A stretch of DNA of 64,000 nucleotides, taken from assembly GCA_003971905.1 (NCBI GenBank), contig RSEE01000055.1:124001-188000 (forward strand), given 5' to 3'. The translations under genes and the position numbers were made by a program. Origin of the DNA: Moniliella sp. 'wahieum'. Taxonomy: Eukaryota; Basidiomycota; Moniliellomycetes; Moniliellales; Moniliellaceae. The notes below the pieces were generated by a model that saw only the letters and a program-made list of their open reading frames with translations, was not told the origin of the DNA and did not search any database. Below, in pieces: positions 23,673-34,467 of the stretch (the stretch's first letter is position 1; each line of letters begins with the position of its first letter).

Positions 23673-23780
23673 CGATCGCAGCCTCTCGTCTCGACTCTCC
23701 GATCGCAGCCTCTCGTCTCGACTCTCCGATCGCAGCCTCTCGTCTCGACTCTCCGATCGCAGCCTCTCGTCTCGACTCTC
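23673..23780. repeat. 27-base tandem repeat, four perfect copies
   Basis: Units at 23673, 23700, 23727 and 23754, each starting CGATCGCAGCCTCTCGTC, then a fifth diverging copy from 23781. The copies are identical, which implies recent expansion. The 27-base length keeps a 9-residue repeat open in every frame on both strands, but no gene is otherwise supported. Confidence 0.95.
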
Positions 23781-23943
23781 CGATCCCAGCCGCCGCCAGC
23801 AGCAGCACGCTCAGCCGCAGCACGCCACAGCGCCCCACTCCCCAGGATACGCAACCCTAGCGACCCTTCCCACAACTGCCCTCATGCCTCATGCCCCATC
23901 CTGCATCCCGCCCCTAACCGATGCTAAATGTGAAGGACCGGTG

Positions 23944-23976
23944 ACTAGTGACTAGTGACGCTAGTGACGAACTAGT
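23944..23976. repeat. Palindromic heptamer array, (ACTAGTG)n
   Basis: Two perfect ACTAGTG units (23944-23957), then a degenerate stretch and another ACTAGTG. Same unit as the array at 11313-11326. Confidence 0.9.
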
Positions 23977-24663
23977 GACGCGGGACACTTACTACCCACT
24001 GGTCACGTGCAGATAGCATGGTTCCTGTAGGTTCTTTTTCATCTTATCAGCAGAGCCTCGTGCCTAGTGCCCCCCCATACACGACAGCCCTACCACATCC
24101 AGCAGCCACATGCCACAGCCCCTCTCCGTTCACCATCCCATCTCTGCATCAACCCAACGCTCAACCTCAAATACGCTCAACCCGTGATCGATAAGCAAAA
24201 CCCAACACCACATATATGCCCCCGCCCAACATAATAGAGAGAGCAGCTGCCTCGCCGGCATTGGCTTCATCCAGTGCGGTTGCGACGCGCAGGGATGACT
24301 AGGGTATTCCGCTCAATCTAAATCCTATCCACAGTGGCGAGACACATCTTAACCAGCTTGTCAAGCTTCTCACGGTCTATTGAAACACCCCATCCGCAAA
24401 CCTCACACACCATCGCATCGAGCGCCCGTAGCATCCATTGGAATGAAGGTAGTGTGCATATTGCATGAAGCGGACAAAAAACGGAACTGTTCATCCATGT
24501 TCTGAAGATAATAGAGAAAGACTGAAAAACAGAATGAGATCGAATAGGTGCAACCTGAAAACGGATACAAGGGAACACTTTTTTCATGAAAGGCTTGATG
24601 CGATCAACAAGTTGGGTGACCAAGCGCCAAACCGAGAAAAAAAGAAGAGGACTGAGGACTGAT

Positions 24664-26864
24664 TTAGGCCACCGACACGGTGGGCGTGATCATCCTCCTG
24701 CGAGTGTAGACCGTACCGGCCTCCACATCCTCGTCCATATCCACGTTCTTGCCGTCGTTGCGCTCTCGGCGGCCGGCTGCCAAGGTCTGGGCAAAGATCG
24801 AGCGTTCCCGCACCTCCTTGCCCTTGTACCACAGAATGTAAATGGGGAAGATAATGAGGATCGAAGCAAAGGCCAGCAGAGTGGTGGCCCACTCGTACCC
24901 CATCTTTTCGTACATTGGTACCGAGAAATGGCCGAAATGCCCGCGAGGAAATCACGCGCCAGCGCATTTCCACCACACGCACTCGCACTATCGTCATGGT
25001 CAGCCAACAATCACAACAAGCCAGACACGGAACGTACCTGTAAGGACCGTAGGCGGCAATCATATAGTCAACAGTGGCAAAATAGATAGCATAATTGGCC
25101 ATCGAAATGAGCGCACTGAAAATTAGCGGTGCGATCCAGTGGGAATGAGGGGGACCCATGGAGGTCCAGGCAAAGCCGAATAGACCCAACGTCTCCCAAG
25201 GACAAAGGAAGAGAGATATGTCAAACGAGCCTCGGGCGTGAGCGCGTTACGGTCACGCTTCCTCTGCTTGAGCTCCCATCCAAACCGGGGCAGGTAGAGG
25301 CCCCAGCGATAACATAGCCAATGAGACCGAAAGAAAGGCGAGGCCGACTTCGACGGTAGTGAAACTCCACTGGCCAAACACCAGTTCAAAGCTTTCTTGG
25401 AAAATAAAGATAAGCATGTCGCTAAACCCGGAAAGAGGGAGCAGAATAGCACAATTGGCTCCCGCACAAACATCTCAAATGGACGGATCCAGTGCGTAGC
25501 CATCGACTTGAAGTTGATGCTACCCTTGGCCTCGGTCGGACCCCAGATATTGGACTCGCCGGCACGACGACGACGACGGGCCTCACGGTCCAAGAGGATG
25601 GTGGAACGTGTCTCGGGCACAATGAAAAAGTGAAGCAGCTGAGTCAGGCCATTGAAGCACAACTGACTCCAGAAGTTCCAAATCAAAGGCACACCAGGGA
25701 TGCCAAGGAATCCTCCGATGAACGCACCCCCTGACACACCAAAGCACGAGAGGAGCACCATGAATGCCAAAGCGTACTGCTGCTCGTCCGGCTCAAACAG
25801 ATCAGCCACCACAGCCAGGGTGACACCACCATTAGCCGTAAAGAGGCCACAGAAGAAACGAGAGACGACAATCGAACCAAAGTTGGGAGCCAAGGCAGCC
25901 AAAATGGTAAAGCCTTACAGTCAAGAGAAAGTTAGCTGGTTGCTTCAAAACAGGACAAACAGGGGGAGCTCATATACGCACTGTTGACGAGGGTCAAAGA
26001 CAATTGCAAGATTGGCTTCCTCCCAAATTCCTCAGACCACGGTGCCCACAGCTCACAGCCAAAACTGTAAGCCACCAGGTAAATCATCTGACCCACACGG
26101 GCCGCTTGTGCGCTGACATGGAACTTTTCGACAATCCCAGGCACGGCATTGGAGTAGCAAGAAGTGTTGTAGTTCATCGAGACTTGAATCAGGGCGGTAA
26201 AAACAAGGGTCAACCACTTCTTCCAGGTGGGGAAAGAATATCCTGTAGCGAGATACCCAGCGCGTTCAGTAAGAACAATCTTTCCTTCTTCGTTGGGGCG
26301 CAACTGCGCCTCGCCCTCAATCGCCTTTTCAGCGTTGGACTTGAGCAGGTCGTTCTTGTTCTCGATCCGCTTGATTTCATGGGGATAGTAAGTCCGCATC
26401 CGGTCGCCGAGGCCAGGGTGACGGATCTTGACACGTCCATCGGGATACTGGAAGGCAGTCAGAGCGGGGTCTTCCGTAGTCTCTTTTGTTCGGGCTCCTT
26501 CTCGTCTGGGCTGTCGACCGAAGTTTGCGATCCATCTTCGTTGGATGGCGGGGTGGAGTGCTAGCCTCTGGCTGGGACGGGTTTGGCACCTGAGCCATGT
26601 CGAGCGCCTCGGGTGGGGGGCGCCTCGACTGCTCATGTCACCGGGACGAAGCAGGGCGGTGAGAGCAGCGGCAGGAATGCTGCGAGTACGGCTCTTAGTG
26701 CGGGAGTGGGCATTGGTGAGCGCAGGACCTTCATCGTCTGAGATGGCTGTCTCGTCAGGCGCAGAGGCAGGGGCGGCATTGGACAGAGCCGCGCGGGCTT
26801 GGGCAGCCGTAGTCTGGGACCCCGCTGACGCCCTACCGGACGGGCGTGGCTCGGTACTTGACAT
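24664..26864 (-). CDS. Major facilitator superfamily transporter (DHA1, polyamine/drug type)
   Basis: Twelve-helix secondary transporter of the plasma membrane or an organelle; the substrate cannot be told. The start at 26864 (MSSTEPRPSGRASAG) opens a hydrophilic leader of about 200 residues. Transmembrane segments begin at KKWLTLVFTALIQVSMNYNT. The loop 2-3 motif is EEFGRKPILQLSLTLVNS. After the first intron come SIVVSRFFCGLFTANGGV, LGIPGVPLIWNFWSQLCF and the central loop with ETRSTILLDREARRRRR. Later helices include ALISMANYAIYFATVDYM and AAYGPYSASACGGNALARDF, a signature of this subfamily, then the last helix ATTLLAFASILIIFPIYILW and a charged tail. Introns are at 25914-25981 (68 bases) and 24988-25037 (50 bases), both with perfect GT/AG and in-frame joins (LVNS, GPYS). 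One or more frame breaks lie around 25200-25420. Confidence 0.92.
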
Positions 26865-28200
26865 GGGTACTGTGGCTGTTGGTTAGGCGAGTGCGGATGG
26901 GGTGGTGGTGGCAGTCCAGAAATGTAAAACGGTGTCGTTCTTGAGAGAGGAGAATCGAAAAGAATATAGCCACGCAGGGAAAAAAACGGCCGCGTAGAAA
27001 GAGCACCGTCTTTTAAACGCGTGACGCGTGACGTTGACGGACCCGCGCGTGTAAATCCAGTGGCGTCATCGTGCCGAAAAGTTCGATCACAGTGACGCCG
27101 ACAGTTTCGCACAGGGGGGCTGTCACATGTCCCATGCAATGCGTCACAATGTGACACCCCACCCACGCGCAGCAGGCCGGCGGAATGGCACACGAGGCGC
27201 CTTGGCAGTCGAAACTGGGCTCGAGCATTGCAACGCTTGCGGCAGTGTGACCCACCCCCCATCCGATCTAGGATCTGAATCTAACATCGTGATGACTGGC
27301 ATGGAACATGGTCACTGAATCGAGAGGACATGGCTGTTGGGCGTTGGGCCGGCCCACCTCCTACACGCTGCATCAGAGCAGCAAGTACCTGTTGGCCTGC
27401 GTGCTCCCGGCCAGCTGACGGACTGAATCTGGCCGGCGGCTCGGGGCCTGCCGGGGCCAGAACGCCCCGCCGGGGCGGTTCTGGCCTGTAACATGTTATG
27501 CAAGTTACGGCCACAGGAAACATACCGATGTAAACGTGGACGTTGAACGTACTACGTACGTTGAACGCTAACGGTACTGGACCCTGTGGGATAGGTTGTC
27601 GACTATCCACCATCCATTTTGTAATTGGCCAGTATCACGGTCCTCTTAGCTAATCAGGGGAATCTTCTCACCGCTCTCCCCGCCGATCCTGTTCTCCCTC
27701 CTCCTACCAGTGCATCTTTGGCTTCCCTTGGTACTTGGTCTCACCCGTATCGCCCGATTCTTACAGCCAGAGTAGAAGAGAGAACCTCTCTCTCTGGTTT
27801 CAACATATCAGAGTAGACGCCGGTCAGATCTCAGGCTGTTTTCGGTAAAACCACGGGAAGGGATGTGGAACTCAATATCAATGCTGTTCCTTCCACTCTT
27901 TTCACACTTTACTGCCAGCATCCTATTGGCTGGGGGACCACGGCCATTTCTTGACCGTCCGTAGTGATTAAACCAGTTCTAACTAGCTCTAACTCCTACT
28001 GGTCACTAGCCGTTTTAACTACCGGTTACCCACAGCCTCGATGCTCGCGCTCGCACACAACAGCGGTCGATGACGTCAGTGACCAGTGATTATCAATTAA
28101 ACCTAAGCCTAAGCCTTAGGAGCTAGCTTAGGCGCTTAGGCCCCTTCGGCCTTAAACTTTTAAGTGATCCATTACTAGCTTTACTGATTAATGACGTATG

Positions 28201-28275
28201 ATGCATGATGCATGATGCATGATGAAGATGGATGCCGGTGACCGGTGACCGGTGACCGGTGATGCATGATGCATG
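28201..28275. repeat. Compound palindromic heptamer array: ATGCATG, ACCGGTG, ATGCATG
   Basis: (ATGCATG)3 at 28201-28221, a 19-base linker, then (ACCGGTG)3 at 28241-28261 running directly and in phase into (ATGCATG)2 at 28262-28275. Two unrelated palindromes share one 7-base register. Confidence 0.95.
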
Positions 28276-28598
28276 ATGCCTGCCGCCGAGCAAAATAAAC
28301 GCCTTCGAAAAAGTGAGCAACTGCTGTCACAGATTGTCGCCTACTGTTGCCCGCCCGGGACAAGGCGGATCCATAGAGCAACTGGGAAACCCGGTAACGA
28401 ATAGTACCCAACATGCAACAGCCAGTTACCGGTTGCCGGCTACCGGTCACCGTACCAGCAACCCCAGGAACCGCCAAGAGTCAAATAATCGTCGGCGCGA
28501 CCGCCACATGAAGGCTGCTTGTGGTGACCGGTGTGGCCTGTGGTGAGTACTCAGGCTCAGTTAACTGAGTGCGGGCAAGCTCTGTCTGGGGATGGTTC

Positions 28599-28619
28599 AA
28601 CGTTCAACGTTCAACGTTC
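28599..28619. repeat. Palindromic heptamer array, (AACGTTC)3
   Basis: Three perfect copies of AACGTT plus C, followed by ATTAATG, itself palindrome-plus-one after a one-base offset. A second AACGTTC array is at 53234-53247. Confidence 0.95.
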
Positions 28620-29408
28620 ATTAATGATTCCACCCTCCCCCACCGACCATGGGGAAAGGGGCTCGACCGGCGACCAGAGCGCCCTGTGCGCGCAGCGTCA
28701 GGCGCGTCAGATCTCAGACCGTCAGACCGCGCCACGCGTCAGGAACCACTCTGAGAATGGCGAGAAGGCGCTAAAATTAATATAAGGACTCACCGGTACT
28801 CCCCGAGCATCCCGCTGCTGCCTTCCCTGATAATTGCATCCCCACCATCTCTCCCCTTTTTGTCATGCTCGCCTCCCACAGGTTTGCTAAGGCCATATAT
28901 CGGCAGGCCTGGGGCCCAAGGGCCTAAGACTTAAGGCAAATGTAAGCCACGGGGTAAGGCACCAAAAAAGGAAGGCAAATGTCAAAAAGAGCCCGAGAGG
29001 AACTGTGCCCAAAACGTAAAGTCGAAAAAGGGAATAAACTTCGATACTACACAATGGGGGAATGTATGGGACCGCATGGTTCTCGGATTTTGTTGGAGGC
29101 CGGATTTCTCGTTTGTCAGTGGCAAAAAATTGCCTGTATGTTTGTGTGGCCGAGACAGGCACACGCCAATAACGTCTTCAATACCGCAGCCTCCACGAGC
29201 TCTTTGGAAGCAGGACTGAGCGCGCTGAAGCCTGCTGGAGTTATTATCTGAAGTTTGAAGAGCTTGTGAAGCTTGAAGGTAGGATAGTACAGCCATAACC
29301 CAAGTAGAAACTAGTACGTGGAGCTAGGTGAATATTGAATAAGTTTAGAGGTTCTGGCACGTCTGCGTCATCATATGCACATGCATCATGCGCCATGCGC
29401 CATGCACC

Positions 29409-29443
29409 ATCGATCATCAATCATTAATCATCGATCATCGATC
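29409..29443. repeat. Phased palindromic heptamer array with sequence switching
   Basis: Five consecutive heptamers in register: ATCGATC, ATCAATC, ATTAATC, ATCGATC, ATCGATC. ATTAAT is again a perfect palindrome, and the intermediate ATCAATC is one substitution from each, as if a paired change had passed through it. Confidence 0.95.
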
Positions 29444-29569
29444 ATCAAATCAGTTGACTAGGAACTGCGCTGTGCCAGTTTCTAGTTACTTCTCGATTAC
29501 TAGAAGGGTCTCTCGTGTGACATGCGCCACGTGACGCGTGACGTATGAGCATACGATGTGGTTGAGATC

Positions 29570-29590
29570 ATCGATCATCGATCATCGATC
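29570..29590. repeat. Palindromic heptamer array, (ATCGATC)3
   Basis: Three perfect copies of ATCGAT plus C. It lies 127 bases to the right of another ATCGATC array. Confidence 0.95.
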
Positions 29591-29720
29591 AGAAGACTTG
29601 CAGGCTCCTGCAGCACTTCCGGTCCGGCGTTGCTCGCTCCGCGGCCGGCGGTGTTTCATACGGAGCGCGGCTGCGGCAGTGGCTATCGCACCGAGTTTTA
29701 CATTTCCCGCCGAAGTGGTC

Positions 29721-29741
29721 ACCGGTCACTGGTCACCGGTC
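29721..29741. repeat. Palindromic heptamer array, ACCGGTC type
   Basis: ACCGGTC, ACTGGTC, ACCGGTC in register. The same palindrome ACCGGT occurs with a G spacer at 28241-28261. Confidence 0.9.
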
Positions 29742-29863
29742 ATCGAGGTCATCGGTCATTTGTCCTCTCTGTTGCGCCATACGTGATGCGTGACGTTGTG
29801 TGACTTGCATGTGCAACAACTGTGTGTTTGTTTTAATGCTCGCTCGTTTTGGGGAAGTTATTC

Positions 29864-29902
29864 AAGCTTCAAGCTTCAAGCTAATGTCACGCGTCACGCG
29901 TC
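29864..29902. repeat. Palindromic heptamer arrays (AAGCTTC)2 and (ACGCGTC)2
   Basis: AAGCTTC at 29864-29877, then, after 11 bases, ACGCGTC at 29889-29902. Two different palindromes, each repeated with the same spacer C, lie almost side by side. Confidence 0.9.
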
Positions 29903-29967
29903 AGCGTCACGAGTCAAGCTGGTCAACCTTCAAATCTTCAAGCTACAAGTGAAGCTTCGTGCACTTC

Positions 29968-29988
29968 ATGCATCATGCATCATGCATC
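29968..29988. repeat. Palindromic heptamer array, (ATGCATC)3
   Basis: Three perfect copies of ATGCAT plus C. The reverse complement of ATGCATC rotates to ATGCATG, so this is the same array type as 28201-28221 in the opposite orientation. Confidence 0.95.
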
Positions 29989-31968
29989 ACTCATCATATG
30001 CGCGACTAGCGCGCTGATGCGCTGATGATTGGTTAGCGTCGCACCCCGTTCCCCTCCTTCTCTCATGGTGCGTTCAAGGTCGGACTACACCAACTGACAA
30101 GAAGCTATCTATAACTGTTCCTCCTCGCACAGTAGTGCAATCGTCATCCTTAGCTTGGTAGCGTAGATACTTGTCAATTAACGGACAACCGCGGTTCTGC
30201 ATTCTGGGCTCTCAGATCTCATTATGGTGTGACCGATTCATGGCGCTCACCCATTGATAGCCCAGTGTAGTGCTTCGCCTCGCCCTAGCCCCCATTCTTT
30301 CAGGAGGGAGTAGTGATTAGTGATTTGAGTGGGTCATGTAGCTCATCGAGCGCATTTCGATCCTGTGCCACCTCTCGACCGTTGCATTTTTGCAAAACAA
30401 TCTCTGTGATGAAAATGTCACATTGGAGGCGAAGGTGAAGAAGGCCAGAGGACTAGGTGAAGGGATGTAGCAATCGTTCGTGGGGAAGAGGCAAGAGCAG
30501 AGGGCATGGTACGAAGCGGGACAACAGGGAAAGGTCGAGACGCTCGGGACGAAAAGAAATTGGAAATGGGAGCCTGCGAGCTGCGCTACATCCGGTTTGG
30601 AAGCGAAAGGCGGGCGAGAGAGGGTCCTGAGCCCTGGCCGGCCTTACCTGCAAGCGTCTCCTCTCGTTTCCTAAACGGGTTTTGGCGCAAACAAGCATGG
30701 TAATGTGGGGAGTATGCTAATGCATTATTCCTTCTGCGCTTACAGTGTATAACGATACCAAAAATGGCAAAAATGGAAGCGGCAATTACTGTATAGAGTG
30801 CGACTCGGACGCTTCACTCGTAAAGTCTGTGGTGCGGTGGAACAGGGCACTCTCCGACGAACCGAACAGTCTATTACAGGAAAGCTAGCCATCAGCAGAG
30901 AGTGGGCACAAGTTACAAGTGAAGCGAAGAACGGTGCGGTGGTGGAGAGACAGGACACTAAGTAGAGAAGGAGGACGGAAAAGGCGAGCGCGCGCGCAAG
31001 CGCGAAGAAGTATCGGGTATGAACTGATCTTTAGTGCCTCTGAGCCATAGCGCCAGCCTATTAGTGTCACCCCCACGTCACAAAAGACCCCCCCCCACCT
31101 GATAACTTGCCTAGGAACGCCGTGAGGACGAGGGGAGGTACGGGCGCGGGCGGCTTGTCCATTGCAGATTGGGAGGCGCGGCGGAAGGTCAATAGTTAGC
31201 CTCCGCCGTTAAAGAACAGAGAGCCACGCTTCCCTTGCAAGTACTCGTGCATATACAGCTCGCGGCCATCAAAGTGGAGCAGCACGTCCGTTGTGTCCCT
31301 GGAGGCTTGGGCAACGCGATAGGGGCCCTCCTACTTGGCTGCTAGTGCTCCAAGTGTCTCGCAGCGTTTTACGGCGCAAACAGAGCGCTTGACCAAGCAT
31401 CCGGGCGGGAAGTGGATACGCTATACCCGCGGGGATGCAGTACGCGTGGCGGCGATGCTGCTCTGCAGCTCGCGCAGACGCTCCGCACTGATGAAGTGGT
31501 CCTCCTGTACGGAGAAGCGAAGTTGGGTTGGACTGGCCTCAGGGATATGTGTGCTTGCACCTTCGGAAACGTGTTGGAGAAGCGGCGCTCAAAGAAGATG
31601 GTAGCGGGAGCGGTATGGTCAATGTGGCGACAGAGCCTCTCAGGGGCGGACATTGTGGGCGTGCACCACAAAGGCGTCGTCGAGCACTGCTGGCCAACAC
31701 CCAATTTGGAGCAGAAAGAGGAACGGAGGGTAGTGCATAGCCTTTTCCAAACTCGACACCTCTTATTGACCGCCGACAAGGTCAAGAAGGCCTGGATAAC
31801 TGGATAACGATACCGCCGAAGCTGCGGCGGCTGACCTCAAATAGAATGGAGCGCACCTGGGACAAACCGTGCCAGTTGGCGCTTATCCATCATGCTACAG
31901 ACATTCAATCTGCGGGCAGGACGCGAATATGCGAGTCCAGACCAATTTCCGGAGTTTAGTGCTCCCAA

Positions 31969-32066
31969 CTATGATCAAGCTAGATCAAGAAGCATATGAT
32001 AAAGTGGAGCTGCCGTTCATATTGAGGCCTAGAGAGTTATAGGTTCCTCCGGCACTCAGCAAGCCC
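31969..32066 (+). pseudogene. Fragment of a non-LTR (LINE) reverse transcriptase
   Basis: Reads MIKLDQEAYDKVELPFILR, closely like the LDQEKAYDRV..PFLLR motif A region of LINE reverse transcriptases. After a frame break VPPALSK follows, as in the family's GFPPALI. No other RT motif is intact nearby, so this is a dead scrap. Identification rests on this one block. Confidence 0.5.
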
Positions 32067-32777
32067 GAAGACAGTGTGGACGCGATCACCTATATATAAT
32101 CTGCAAAAAGCTCAAGCTGCCCCGCGGCGGTCTAACTTCCACGCTTCTGCTTTGTTTCCATCTTATTGCTCAGCACTCCTACTGAGCAGTCTCTGCTACG
32201 GAAGTGGGGATGTTTGATTATCGATTATCATGAGGCAGCAGAGGGGGGTGGTGATGACGCGCGTCAGCATGACGCGAGCACTGTATTATTGGAAAAGCAT
32301 GGAAAGGTCCGCATTTATCCGCGGGCGAAAGGGAAGTGTGTCACCAAAAGGTCATGACCGCGCGTGAAAACAAGGGCAGGGTTTTTAAAACACCTTGTGG
32401 CATATGCCACAGGCATGTTCCCTGCTCCCCACAGGTTATTTGCGGTTGCTTCTGTTCTTCCACCACCCTGCTTTGAGCTGACCGTCGCGGCCGAATTCTG
32501 CCTCTGTCCTTCACGCGCCCTCCATTATCGGTAGACAACTACTCCGCTGCCTGTTGGCTGGACTCAAAAAACCTCAGTTGAGTGGCTGACTCTCGCGACG
32601 AGGAGAAAGAAACCCGGCTGGCAACAGCGGTAGCGGTAACCGGCATCTTGCACGGCAAATACGCTTGTTTTTGTCGCCAACTCACTTATCCTCACAGCTT
32701 TTGCCGCCCATTGCTTGCCATAAGGTCAGCGTTGGTTTGGCAGTATCAGCCAGTCCATTTTCCCCGCGGCATCCAGG

Positions 32778-34112
32778 ATGCGATCGTTGTCGCAGTCGTA
32801 TCACCCGTCGCCACCCCGTTCGCCACCCCGTTCGCCCCGGGCTGCATCCTCTAACCATCAGTTCCAGACCGGCTTGCAGCTCACACGGCCACTTCTCTTG
32901 TCCTCCAGCCACTTTGATATGAACTTGCCCTCCAAGAGGAAGCACAGCCGTCACTCGCTCCCCCGCTTGCTCCAGCTGAGGATGACGACCACCTCTCAAC
33001 TATCCCTGGAACCGATGTTTCCATTTGCGACCACAACAACACTCCTCTCCTTGTTGAACCACCACCTGTGTCCTGCCGATTATGGCATCGCTTATGGAGC
33101 GGAAGACGTACCACAGACGGTAGTTCTCCAACTAGGGAAGACCCCAGTCTTCAGTTAACAAGCGCTGAAAGGCGGCAGATCGTGTTGAGAGTTGGTTTCA
33201 CCATTGCGTGTCTCTTTTTATGCTGCATTTCCGCTCTGGTCGGGATTCTTGGGGTGTGTCTCCCTCCGGTTGAACCTGAAGATAAGGGCCAGTTCCGACT
33301 TCCGCGGTCGTTTGATGAGCTGGTGGTGCTGCATACGTTGATGATAAAGTACAAGGAATCATACAGTGCCCGCCTGCTCATCTGCTGGACCTCCACATTC
33401 ATTTTTCTTCAGGCCTTCTCTATCCCCGGGAGCATGTGGATGGCTATTCTCGCCGGAGCAGTGTGGAGTATGCCCATTGCCTATCCACTGGTCATATCGG
33501 TGCGTTACTCTTTTCGCATATTATGCCCTACTACTGCGACTGACTCAAACGCGATATTTACATTAGGCTGTGGCGTGCGGAGCGACGGTAGCGTACTTTC
33601 AGCATGCCCATGGACTCACTCTTGTTGGTTCGGCCGCGGTGGAGACAGCGGGTTGAGAGTTGGAAGGCCCGGATTCAAAAGGAAGACCACCTCATATCCT
33701 ACCTTGTCTTACTCCTCCGCATGGCTCCCGTTCCCCCCCCAGTGTGGTCAACATTGCTTCTCCCCACTTGGGTGTGAGCTTGTTCCCGTTTTGGATCAGT
33801 ACGGCGATTGGCACCGCAGCTGTATCATTCATTCAAGTTACCCTAGGCCAAAAGCTGGAAGAAATGAGTACACCTGAGGAGATGCAACTCGTTTCAGGCC
33901 ATAACATCCTCCTACTCGGTGGGATCATCTTGGCTGCGCTCGTTCCGTTGGCGGCGAGGAAAGTTTACCAACAATCCCCCTTGGAAGATCCTGCCGGGCC
34001 AGAAGGCCAGGTTGCACTTCCCCCGATGCCCGGCCAGCCGATTCCTCCGATATTGAGGCTCATCTCAACGGATGAAGGGAGCTTACTTCCCTCCCGAGAT
34101 CCTAACTCCTGA
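32778..34112 (+). CDS. VTT-domain (TMEM41/Tvp38/SNARE-associated Golgi) membrane protein
   Basis: Multi-pass ER/Golgi membrane protein; animal TMEM41B and relatives are phospholipid scramblases used in autophagosome and lipid-droplet formation. The hydrophilic N-terminus (STIPGTDVSICDHNNTPLLVE) is followed by helix 1 (GFTIACLFLCCISALVGILGV). The VTT hallmark is STFIFLQAFSIPGSMWMAIL, then AGAVWSMPIAYPLV. An intron at 33500-33566 (67 bases, GTGCGT...CATTAG) joins LVIS to AVACGATVAYFQ in phase 0. After a frame hop near 33640-33720 the conserved second half reads YLVLLRMAPVPPPSVVNIAS, FWISTAIGTAAVSFIQVTLG and QKLEEM. A final helix ILLLGGIILAALVPLAARKVY and a Pro-rich tail end at 34112. The start is approximate. 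The next gene (GPI1) follows in tandem after 355 bases. Confidence 0.88.
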
Positions 34113-34467
34113 TTTGAATGCACGTTAGTTGAACTTAACAGTCGATGCTTCTTCCGACTGTGCCGTGGCATCCGTAACCGACAATTCGGACACTTCACGT
34201 TGATTCCCCCATATACATGTGCACCATATTATTCAGGATCCGTGGTGGCAGGGGCGGTACTGATGGTGGCTGTGGTGGTGGCGGCGGGTTGTGGGGGTGA
34301 TGCCGACGACAGAGAGAAGTAAATGAAAAAGGAGTCACCGACAGCGTTAACAATTGTTTGTTCCAATTCCGCCCACGCGGGACTAGCCCCGCTGCCTGCC
34401 TGTGGTGCACTGGCATCAATTGGCTGTTGGATGTTAATCGCCTCAACTTGGCTCGAGCTCGTCGTCG

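Larger units (their letters stand above)
23094..24663. other. Intergenic region with 27-base minisatellite
   Basis: Upstream region of GRR1 and 3' flank of the MFS gene. The left half (23100-23560) is GC-rich with open frames on both strands and no recognised protein. The right half is AT-richer with a minisatellite at 23673-23780 and ACTAGTG heptamers at 23944-23976. Confidence 0.5.
26865..32777. other. 5.9 kb repeat-rich noncoding region
   Basis: No intact gene is visible. The left end is the promoter of the MFS gene. The rest is AT-richer, with many arrays of 7-base palindromic repeats (28201-28275, 28599-28619, 29409-29443, 29570-29590, 29721-29741, 29864-29902, 29968-29988), ACCGGT/GGTGACC-rich stretches and a scrap of LINE reverse transcriptase near 31969-32066. 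A minus-strand stretch near 31210-31340 reads EGPYRVAQASRDTTDVLLHFDGREL, which weakly recalls the C-terminal tail of a retroelement integrase. This looks like decayed transposons plus locally amplified repeats. Confidence 0.6.

Noticed and set aside
28181-28477. CRISPR-like array at the heptamer repeats
   Set aside because: Units are 7 bases without unique spacers, and the genome is eukaryotic.
31210-31810. Complete retrotransposon
   Set aside because: Only a weak integrase-tail-like peptide and a reverse transcriptase scrap are visible; no gag, protease, RNase H or long terminal repeats.
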